A stretch of DNA of 13,279 nt from Oscillospiraceae bacterium (GTDB lineage Bacteria; Bacillota; Clostridia; UMGS1810): positions 1 to 13,279 of the forward strand of contig JALEIO010000158.1 in the NCBI GenBank assembly GCA_022769845.1, written 5' to 3'. The notes under the pieces are model-generated. The model made no database searches, was not told the DNA's origin, and saw only the letters and a list, made by a program, of their open reading frames with translations. The number at the start of each line of letters is the position of its first letter. Positions within the stretch are counted from its first letter, which is position 1. Both the position numbers and the translations under genes were made by a program. Below, one piece after another: positions 1 through 5,116 of this stretch.

Positions 1-75
1 TTCAGCCGCGTATTCAAAAAGGAAACAGGTCTTTCGCCAAAAAAATATATTGAAAAAAATTTAAAAAATCATTAA
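1..75 (+). CDS. AraC-family transcriptional regulator, C-terminal fragment (5' part lies outside the window)
   Basis: Frame 1 is open from the first base and encodes 24 residues before TAA at 73-75. The residues FSRVFKKETGLSP-KKY match the end of the second helix-turn-helix of the AraC/XylS DNA-binding domain, whose consensus is F-x-R-x-F-K-x-x-x-G-x-S-P-x-x-Y. This is the recognition-helix side of a transcription factor. Its ligand-binding part and target are out of view. A 12-bp perfect palindrome, CATTAATTAATG (70-81), overlaps the stop codon, and a long inverted repeat starts 12 bases later. It is a different gene from the complete AraC-family gene at about 11 kb, since the corresponding residues differ clearly. 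The family call is firm for so short a fragment; the role is unknown. Confidence 0.85.
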   Translation, partial: FSRVFKKETGLSPKKYIEKNLKNH

Positions 76-87
76 TTAATGGCTGCT

Positions 88-141
88 GAACAATTCCGAA
101 ACGCAGCCGCATAGCAGTTTGCGAGCGTTTCAGAATTGTTC
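88..141. repeat. Long imperfect inverted repeat / stem-loop
   Basis: Two 17-base arms, GAACAATTCCGAAACGC (88-104) and GCGTTTCAGAATTGTTC (125-141), pair at 16 of 17 positions around a 20-base loop. The element sits 12 bases after the stop of the left-edge araC-like gene and about 50 bases beyond the stop of metAA on the other strand, so it lies between converging genes. It could act as a transcription terminator in either direction. However, no T-run directly abuts either arm: the nearest are TTTTT about 11 bases past the right arm on plus, and TTTTTT about 18 bases past on minus. A dispersed intergenic palindrome (REP- or MITE-like) is the alternative. The 11-mer GCGTTTCAGAA of the right arm recurs on the minus strand at 3871-3881. 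Confidence 0.6.
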
Positions 142-191
142 GGGTGCAAGGTTTTTGTGCTGTTTTTGTCAATTTCAAATTTTTAAGGTTC

Positions 192-1109
192 TTACTTGAT
201 TTTGGTAATATCATACGGCGTTGTCTGATAAACGTAATAGTTAAGCCAGTTTGTAAACAAAAGATTGGCGTGTGACCTCCAGCGCATAACAGGCGTATTT
301 TTAGGATTATTGTTCGGATAATAATTTTTTGGAATATCGATATTCACACCCTTTTCCAAATCGCGCATATACTCCTCGTGCAGAGTAAATTTGTCATATT
401 CGGAATGACCCGTTACAAAAATTTTCTTTTTATCCTTTGAGGTTACAATATATATTCCCGCCTCGTCCGATGCCGCCATAATCTGAAGATCGTTTGATCT
501 TCGTATATCACTCTCCAAAACTGTGGTATAGCGGGAATGAGGAGCATAAAAAACTTCATCAAATCCGCGAACAAGCATTGCTTTTTTTCTCATTACCTTA
601 TGTTCAAAAACCCCGAAAAGCTTTTTTTCGAGCGTAATTTTCGGAATTCCGAAATGATAGTACAGCCCCGCTTGAGCCGCCCAGCAAATGTGCAGGGTGC
701 TTGTAACATTGGTATTTGACCACTCCATAATTCTTTTCAGTTCATCCCAGTAATCAACATCCTCAAAATCCATTTTTTCAACGGGCGCGCCTGTGATTAT
801 CATACCGTCATATTTTTGGTATTTAATCATTTCAAAATCTTTGTAAAACGACGAAAGATGAGCAGCAGGCGTGTTTTTTGAGTTGTGCGTAGCGGTGTTT
901 ATAAAATCAAACTCAACCTGAAGCGGCGAATTTCCCAAAAGCCGAAGAAGCTGCGTTTCGGTTGTGATTTTAGTCGGCATAAGATTTACAAGCGCAATTT
1001 TAAGCGGACGTATATCCTGTGTTATCGCTCTTTTTTCTGTCATAACAAAAATATTTTCACTGTTTAATATTTTGTTTGCCGGTAAGGAATCGGGTATTTT
1101 AATCGGCAT
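192..1109 (-). CDS. metAA: Homoserine O-acyltransferase, predicted O-acetyltransferase (MetA family)
   Basis: This cytosolic enzyme activates the homoserine hydroxyl with an acyl-CoA, the committed step of methionine synthesis. The 305-residue product has the normal MetA length and glutamine-amidotransferase-like fold signatures. The nucleophile Cys142 lies in HICWAAQAGLYYHFGIPK, and His235 and Glu237 in TGHSEYDKFTLHEEY complete the active site. Arg249 matches the conserved substrate-binding arginine. Position 111 (APVEKMDFE) is Glu, the residue linked in this family to acetyl-CoA rather than succinyl-CoA use (Gly there), so homoserine O-acetyltransferase is predicted. The ATG at 1109 was chosen over an in-frame ATG at 1169 because AAGGGG lies just upstream, and because the family N-terminus begins M-P-I-K-I-P-x-x-L-P-A. 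The 1169 start would also fall inside the predicted promoter. No SAM riboswitch or T-box fits in the roughly 25-base leader, and no other methionine gene is adjacent. Confidence 0.95.
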   Translation of the reverse strand: MPIKIPDSLPANKILNSENIFVMTEKRAITQDIRPLKIALVNLMPTKITTETQLLRLLGNSPLQVEFDFINTATHNSKNTPAAHLSSFYKDFEMIKYQKYDGMIITGAPVEKMDFEDVDYWDELKRIMEWSNTNVTSTLHICWAAQAGLYYHFGIPKITLEKKLFGVFEHKVMRKKAMLVRGFDEVFYAPHSRYTTVLESDIRRSNDLQIMAASDEAGIYIVTSKDKKKIFVTGHSEYDKFTLHEEYMRDLEKGVNIDIPKNYYPNNNPKNTPVMRWRSHANLLFTNWLNYYVYQTTPYDITKIK

Positions 1110-1140
1110 TTTATCGCCCCTTTTTGCTGTGATTAAAATG

Positions 1141-1169
1141 ATTATATCAAAATAAGCCTTTAATTGCAA
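1141..1169 (-). promoter_or_regulatory. Predicted sigma-A promoter of metAA
   Basis: Read on the minus strand, TTGCAA (1169-1164), a 17-base spacer and a perfect TATAAT (1146-1141) precede metAA. Transcription would start near 1134, giving a leader of about 25 bases. TTGCAA is its own reverse complement, so it could also be read toward the divergent gene, but no well-spaced -10 follows it in that direction. Confidence 0.7.
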
Positions 1170-1246
1170 CTTTATTTTTATAATTTTACATAATTTTCAA
1201 AGATAAGCAAACAATATTTAAAAACGAGAAAAGGAATATTTTAATT

Positions 1247-1987
1247 ATGATAGAATTTTTTAATGAAAACACTCAAAACGACGACGGCAAGCAAAACAGC
1301 GGACACGAGGATGAAATAAAGGAATTCGGAACATCCACAATAAAAAGCAAACGCGGAAATATACACTGCCTTACCATAATCGGACAGATTGAGGGGCATA
1401 TGCTGCTGCCGCCGCAGAATAAAAGCACAAAATACGAACATATTCTGCCGCAGCTTGTGTACGTTGAAGAAACCGACGAAATCGACGGTATGATTATTCT
1501 TTTAAACACTGTGGGCGGAGATGTTGAAGCAGGTCTTGCAATAGCCGAAATGATATCATCGATGAAAAAACCTACCGTTTCGCTCGTTTTGGGCGGAGGT
1601 CACAGCATAGGCGTTCCGCTTGCGGTATCCGCCAATTATTCTTATATTGCACGTTCTGCCACAATGACGGTTCATCCCATACGCACAAACGGTCTTGTCA
1701 TCGGCGTGCCGCAATCGTTTGAATATTTGTGGAAAATTCAAGAGCGCATAACCGATTTTGTGGAACGAAATTCAAATATTTCGCATGATGATTTTATGAA
1801 TCTTCTTTTGAATAATGCAGACATTGCCAACGATGTCGGCACGGTGCTTTTCGGCAAAGATGCGGTGGAATACGGTCTCATAAACGAAATCGGCGGACTT
1901 TCCGATGCCATTGAAAAGCTTTATTCACTTATTGAAGAAAAACGTCAAAAAACCAACGACAATGTCAATAACAAACCGAACAATTAA
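1247..1987 (+). CDS. ClpP-class serine peptidase, TepA-like
   Basis: The 246-residue product belongs to the ClpP/crotonase-fold peptidases and resembles the TepA (YmfB) branch of Bacillota rather than canonical ClpP. Residues 1-35 are a hydrophilic extension rich in Asn, Asp and Glu. The core holds the oxyanion-type loop NTVGGDVEAG (87-96), the nucleophile Ser120 in GGGHSIGVPLA, and His143 in MTVHP. The ClpP-like C-terminal signature VLFGKDAVEYGLINEIGGL spans 200-218. The acid of the triad is not certain: Asp196 lies near the expected place but about two residues off a simple ClpP alignment. No signal peptide or membrane segment is seen, so it is probably cytosolic. Canonical ClpP usually lacks the long N-terminal tail, and TepA has been linked to degrading proteins or signal peptides during secretion. 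The ATG at 1247 has AAGGA about 11 bases upstream. Neither neighbour suggests a function, and the family call is firmer than the role. Confidence 0.85.
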   Translation: MIEFFNENTQNDDGKQNSGHEDEIKEFGTSTIKSKRGNIHCLTIIGQIEGHMLLPPQNKSTKYEHILPQLVYVEETDEIDGMIILLNTVGGDVEAGLAIAEMISSMKKPTVSLVLGGGHSIGVPLAVSANYSYIARSATMTVHPIRTNGLVIGVPQSFEYLWKIQERITDFVERNSNISHDDFMNLLLNNADIANDVGTVLFGKDAVEYGLINEIGGLSDAIEKLYSLIEEKRQKTNDNVNNKPNN

Positions 1988-2014
1988 TTTTTTGTCATTT
2001 ACAGCATTAAAAAA

Positions 2015-2043
2015 TTGACAAACCTTTCTTTGCGTGGTATTAT
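2015..2043 (+). promoter_or_regulatory. Strong predicted sigma-A promoter of pgcA
   Basis: TTGACA (2015-2020), a 17-base spacer and TATTAT (2038-2043) with an extended TG one base upstream (2035-2036) precede pgcA. Transcription would start near 2050, leaving a leader of about 25 bases. This makes pgcA a separate transcription unit from the TepA-like gene, although no hairpin terminator is visible between them. Confidence 0.8.
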
Positions 2044-2074
2044 TTTATTAAACAGATAAAAAGGGGGATTTTTA

Positions 2075-3802
2075 ATGACATATACCGAAAGATATAACAA
2101 ATGGTTAAACTCACCGAAAATCGATGAAGAAACGCGAAAAGAGCTTCTTGATATCAAAGATAACGACAACGAAATTAAGGAACGATTTATAAAGGATTTG
2201 GAATTCGGAACAGGCGGCTTGAGAGGAATTATCGGAGCCGGCGACAATCGAATGAATATATATACCGTAAAAAAGGCAACGCAGGGTCTTTGCGAAGATA
2301 TTAAAAACAAGGGCGAAGAATATATGAAACGCGGCGTTGTTATAGCGTATGATTCGCGCCATAAGTCAGACGAATTTGCAAAAGAGAGCGCACTCACCCT
2401 TGCGGCAAACGGCATTAAGGCATATCTTTTTGATGAGCTCCGCCCCACTCCCGAATTGTCTTTTGCGGTTCGATACAAAAACGCGGCGGCAGGAATTGTA
2501 GTAACCGCAAGCCACAACCCTAAAGAATATAACGGCTACAAGGCATACGGCGAGGATGGCGGTCAGCTTCCGCCCGAAAGCTCCGATTACGTTATTTCGA
2601 TTATTGATAAGCTTGATATTTTCGATGATGTTCTTACTACCGATTACGATAAGGCTGTAAGCGAAGGACTTATTGAAATAATCGGCGAAGAGGTTGACGC
2701 AGCGTATCTTGCGGCAGTTAAAAAGCAGTCGGTTAATGAGGAAGCGGCAAAAAGCCTCGGTGATAATTTTAAGTTGGTTTATACGCCATTTCACGGTGCG
2801 GGCAACAAGCCTGTAAGACGTATTCTTGATATGACCGGCGTTAAAAATGTTTATGTGGTTAAAGAACAAGAGCTTCCCGACGGCGATTTTCCAACATTAA
2901 AATCGCCCAATCCCGAAGAAAACGAGGGCTTCAAGCTTGCAATAGAGCTTGCAAAAAAGGTTGATGCGGACGTTATTATTGCAACCGACCCGGACAGCGA
3001 CCGCGTGGGCGTTACAATAAAAAATAAAAACGGGGATTACATCACATTAACCGGCAATCAGACGGGAATACTCCTTTGCGAGTTTATTCTCCGAAACAAA
3101 AAGCTTAAAGGAGTTTTGCCGAAAAACGGTGCGGTTATCAAAACAATCGTTACAACCGATATGATATATCCTATTGCCGACGATTACAAAACCACTGTTT
3201 TTGATGTTCTTACCGGCTTTAAATTTATCGGTGAAAAGATAAAAGAATTTGAAAAAACAGGCAGCAACGAATATATTTTCGGTTTTGAAGAAAGCTATGG
3301 ATACCTTGCGGGAACATACGCGCGCGATAAAGACGCGGTTGTTGCGTCAATGCTTATTGCGCAGATGGCGGCAGACTACAAAACCAAGGGCAAAACGCTC
3401 TACGAAGGTCTTATGTCGCTTTATGAAAAATACGGCTATCACAAGGATTTGCTTCACACCGTAACTCTTAAAGGTCTTGACGGCGCAGAAAAAATCAAAG
3501 AAATTATGAAGGAAATACGCGAAAACCCGCCCAAAGAAATTGACGGACACAAGGTTACAAAGGTGCTCGACGTTTTAAAAGGCACCGAAACCGACGTTCT
3601 TACCGGCGCGGTTATAAAATCGAGCTTGCCGACCTCAAACGTTTTGAAATTCTTCCTTGACGATAAATCGTGGTTTGCAGTTCGTCCTTCAGGCACAGAG
3701 CCGAAAATTAAATTCTATTTTGGGGTTGTTGCCGACAGCGAGGATAACGCAAATACCAAAATTACCGCACTGCGCGACGCGGTAATTGCAATGATAAAAT
3801 AA
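2075..3802 (+). CDS. pgcA: Phosphoglucomutase / phosphomannomutase (alpha-D-phosphohexomutase)
   Basis: This enzyme interconverts hexose 1- and 6-phosphates, chiefly glucose-1-P and glucose-6-P. It supplies sugar-1-phosphate for UDP-glucose, glycogen and envelope polymers. The 575-residue length fits the long Bacillota PgcA subgroup. All four phosphohexomutase motifs are present. TASHNPKEYNGYK contains the phosphorylated Ser146. The metal-binding loop TDPDSDRVG contains Asp305, Asp307 and Asp309. The sugar-binding loop GFEESYGY is at 403-410. The C-terminal phosphate-binding loop RPSGTEPK is at 537-544. The N-terminal DLEFGTGGLRG (41-51) is also typical. The ATG at 2075 follows AAGGGGG by about 8 bases. 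The gene has its own promoter and terminator and is therefore probably monocistronic. Whether glucose or mannose is the main substrate cannot be read from sequence; the subgroup favours glucose. Confidence 0.95.
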   Translation: MTYTERYNKWLNSPKIDEETRKELLDIKDNDNEIKERFIKDLEFGTGGLRGIIGAGDNRMNIYTVKKATQGLCEDIKNKGEEYMKRGVVIAYDSRHKSDEFAKESALTLAANGIKAYLFDELRPTPELSFAVRYKNAAAGIVVTASHNPKEYNGYKAYGEDGGQLPPESSDYVISIIDKLDIFDDVLTTDYDKAVSEGLIEIIGEEVDAAYLAAVKKQSVNEEAAKSLGDNFKLVYTPFHGAGNKPVRRILDMTGVKNVYVVKEQELPDGDFPTLKSPNPEENEGFKLAIELAKKVDADVIIATDPDSDRVGVTIKNKNGDYITLTGNQTGILLCEFILRNKKLKGVLPKNGAVIKTIVTTDMIYPIADDYKTTVFDVLTGFKFIGEKIKEFEKTGSNEYIFGFEESYGYLAGTYARDKDAVVASMLIAQMAADYKTKGKTLYEGLMSLYEKYGYHKDLLHTVTLKGLDGAEKIKEIMKEIRENPPKEIDGHKVTKVLDVLKGTETDVLTGAVIKSSLPTSNVLKFFLDDKSWFAVRPSGTEPKIKFYFGVVADSEDNANTKITALRDAVIAMIK

Positions 3803-3814
3803 AATTTTGATTTA

Positions 3815-3850
3815 AAAAGGTGAACATTTTCTTTGTTCACCTTTTATTTT
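3815..3850 (+). terminator. Rho-independent terminator of pgcA
   Basis: A perfect 12-bp stem pairs AAAAGGTGAACA (3815-3826) with TGTTCACCTTTT (3834-3845) around a 7-base loop, and the run TTTTATTTT (3842-3850) ends it. It lies 12 bases after the pgcA stop codon. The A-rich left flank means it could also work on the minus strand. Confidence 0.85.
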
Positions 3851-3859
3851 AAAATTATT

Positions 3860-3879
3860 GTTTCAAAACGTTCTGAAAC
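3860..3879. repeat. 20-bp near-perfect palindrome between converging terminators
   Basis: GTTTCAAAAC followed by GTTCTGAAAC is an inverted repeat matching at 9 of 10 half-site positions with no spacer. It lies between the pgcA and yqeY terminators. On the minus strand its edge reads GCGTTTCAGAA, the same 11-mer found in the left-edge inverted repeat. The role is unknown; it may be a protein-binding palindrome or the remnant of a dispersed repeat. Confidence 0.4.
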
Positions 3880-3881
3880 GC

Positions 3882-3913
3882 AAAAAAGCTATCCTGTTTT
3901 CACAAGATAGCTT
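3882..3913 (-). terminator. Rho-independent terminator of the alaS-hint-rpsU-yqeY cluster
   Basis: Read on minus, AAGCTATC (3913-3906) pairs with GATAGCTT (3893-3886). The stem continues past one mismatch with a further TGT/ACA pairing around a 4-base loop, and TTTTTT (3887-3882) follows. It lies 9 bases after the yqeY stop codon. On plus the hairpin is followed by AATTTTT, so some bidirectional activity is possible. Confidence 0.85.
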
Positions 3914-3922
3914 AATTTTTAA

Positions 3923-4366
3923 TCAACTTAAAAGGTCTTTTGCAATAGCGTTAACCATACCGCCGTCTGCTCTGCCTTTTATTTTCGGCATAACATTTGC
4001 CATAATTTTGCCCATATCCTTCATTGACGATGCGCCAACTTCAGCTATGGCATTTTTTACAATTTCGCCTAATTCCTCTTTTGTAAGCTGGGAAGGTAAA
4101 TATCCCATCAAAATTTCAATTTCTTTTTTCAGCTCGTCTATCAAATCGGTTCTGCCGCTTTTTTCATATTCGGGCAAAACGTCTTTTCGCTTTTTAGCCT
4201 CTTTGGCTATAACGCCGATAATGTCGTCGTCTGAAAGCTCGACTCTGTTATCGACCTCGACCTGCTTTATTGCAGCTCTGACGCTTTGTACCGTATTTTT
4301 TCTGACGGTATCCTTATCTTTCATAGAGAGTTTTAAATCTTCCATCAGCTTTTCTTTAAGTGCCAA
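3923..4366 (-). CDS. yqeY: GatB/YqeY domain protein
   Basis: The 147-residue product spans the whole single-domain YqeY family. This domain is shared with the C-terminal part of the GatB subunit of tRNA-dependent amidotransferase, and its exact role in free-standing form is not settled. Family hallmarks are VRAAIKQVEVD (29-39), a helical charged middle, the loop YLPSQLTKEEL (89-99), and the C-terminal MGKIMANVMPKIKGRADG (118-135). The start is TTG at 4366: AGGAGG lies 8 bases upstream, and the next in-frame ATG (codon 8) would delete the first helix and lacks such a site. It is the last gene of the minus-strand cluster, 37 bases after rpsU. The rpsU-yqeY pair is a conserved arrangement in Bacillota, which supports a link to translation. 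Confidence 0.93.
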   Translation of the reverse strand: MALKEKLMEDLKLSMKDKDTVRKNTVQSVRAAIKQVEVDNRVELSDDDIIGVIAKEAKKRKDVLPEYEKSGRTDLIDELKKEIEILMGYLPSQLTKEELGEIVKNAIAEVGASSMKDMGKIMANVMPKIKGRADGGMVNAIAKDLLS

Positions 4367-4403
4367 TATAAACCCTCCTTTTTATATAAACTTTTAATAT
4401 GTC

Positions 4404-4580
4404 TTATCTGAAAGATCTCTTTCTTGCAGCTTCAGATTTCTTTTTACGCTTTACACTTGGTTTTTCGTAATGTTCCCTTTTACGGATTTCCGATAAAACT
4501 CCTGCTTTAGCGCACTGACGTTTAAATCTGCGAAGAGCACTGTCCAAAGACTCGTTTTCTTTAATTCTAATTTCCGACAC
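4404..4580 (-). CDS. rpsU: 30S ribosomal protein S21
   Basis: This small 58-residue protein joins the small ribosomal subunit near the anti-Shine-Dalgarno end of 16S rRNA and aids initiation. It begins (V/M)SEIRIKENESLDSALRRFK and continues with RQCAKAGVLSEIRKREHYEK. It ends in a very basic tail of Lys and Arg (PSVKRKKKSEAARKRSFR). This is the full S21 pattern at normal length. The start is GTG (4580-4578) behind an unusually G-rich site, AGGGAGGGG, about 5 bases upstream. No in-frame ATG exists near the start, so the GTG choice is firm. It is transcribed toward yqeY and has its own strong promoter. It is also downstream of hint without a clear terminator, so it is probably expressed both alone and by read-through. 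Confidence 0.96.
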   Translation of the reverse strand: MSEIRIKENESLDSALRRFKRQCAKAGVLSEIRKREHYEKPSVKRKKKSEAARKRSFR

Positions 4581-4656
4581 AAAATCCCCTCCCTCCGCTA
4601 CATCATCTGTGGTTTATCACTTCATATGTGGGATTAGACAAAAATTATACATACTA

Positions 4657-4685
4657 ATTATACACATTTTAAAGACCTATGTCAA
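4657..4685 (-). promoter_or_regulatory. Near-perfect consensus sigma-A promoter before rpsU
   Basis: On the minus strand, TTGACA (4685-4680), a 17-base spacer and TATAAT (4662-4657) match the consensus at all 12 positions. A second TATAAT-like hexamer lies at 4649-4644. Transcription would start near 4650, leaving a leader of about 70 bases before the rpsU GTG. It lies only about 25 bases beyond the hint stop, inside the cluster, so rpsU-yqeY can be driven separately from alaS-hint. Confidence 0.85.
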
Positions 4686-4709
4686 GCTTTTTTTAAATTT
4701 AGGCTTTTA

Positions 4710-5054
4710 TCAGCCCGGAGGCCAGCCGAGGTTTCTTCCGCCGAGCATATGAAAATGCAAATGCCCTACGGTTTGTCCGCCGTCAACGCCGCAGTTGTTC
4801 ACAATTCTAAAGCCGCTTTCATCAATTCCAAACTGTTTTGCGATTTTGCCTGCCGCCAAAAACACCTTTGAAACAATGTCTGCGTTTTCATCAGTAAGCT
4901 GCATTGCGGATGCAATATGCTCCTTTGGAATTATAAGAACGTGTGTAGGCGCTTGAGGTGAAATATCTTTAAACGCAATTACAAAATCATCCTCATAGAC
5001 AATTTCAGACGGAATTTCCTTATTTGCTATTTTGCAAAAAAGACAGTCGCTCAT
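4710..5054 (-). CDS. HIT family protein, Hint-type purine nucleoside phosphoramidase-like
   Basis: The 114-residue product is a complete histidine-triad protein. These cytosolic dimers hydrolyse nucleotide phosphoramidates such as aminoacyl-adenylates. The N-terminal MSDCLFCKI carries Cys4 and Cys7, a common zinc-site pair in this branch. KDISPQAPTHVLIIPKEHI (29-47) is the conserved strand region. The triad itself is GHLHFHMLGG with His98, His100 and His102, and the middle His is the expected nucleophile. The C-terminal WPPG is a Hint-branch signature. The ATG at 5054 has AAAGGAGGGG about 5 bases upstream; an upstream in-frame ATG at 5090 lacks one and overlaps a hairpin. It follows alaS by 62 bases on the same strand. 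An enzyme that removes adenylate by-products beside an aminoacyl-tRNA synthetase is functionally suggestive, though this is inference. Confidence 0.94.
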   Translation of the reverse strand: MSDCLFCKIANKEIPSEIVYEDDFVIAFKDISPQAPTHVLIIPKEHIASAMQLTDENADIVSKVFLAAGKIAKQFGIDESGFRIVNNCGVDGGQTVGHLHFHMLGGRNLGWPPG

Positions 5055-5079
5055 TTTTACCCCTCCTTTGATTATCATC

Positions 5080-5099
5080 CGGCAGCACAATTTCTGCCG
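5080..5099 (-). other. Small hairpin between alaS and hint
   Basis: CGGCAG (5080-5085) and CTGCCG (5094-5099) form a 6-bp GC-rich stem with an 8-base loop in the 62-base gap between alaS and hint. No T-run follows on the minus strand, so it is unlikely to be a strong terminator. It may mark mRNA processing or set relative expression within the cluster. Confidence 0.4.
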
Positions 5100-5116
5100 C
5101 TCTTTACTATATAAAA

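Noticed and set aside
88..141. CRISPR repeat unit
   Set aside because: It occurs once, without regularly spaced copies or adjacent cas genes.
1164..1184. Plus-strand promoter for the TepA-like gene using the palindromic TTGCAA and the TATAAT at 1179-1184
   Set aside because: The spacing is 9 bases, far too short. Other -10 candidates nearby are poor matches, so no promoter was assigned.
1110..1246. SAM riboswitch or T-box before metAA
   Set aside because: The predicted leader is about 25 bases and the whole gap is 137 bases without the conserved stems or core sequences of these elements.
3858..4397. Plus-strand open frame of 179 codons with hydrophobic stretches
   Set aside because: It is the antisense of yqeY plus its terminator. 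The start lies inside the intergenic palindrome and there is no Shine-Dalgarno site. yqeY has strong family evidence.
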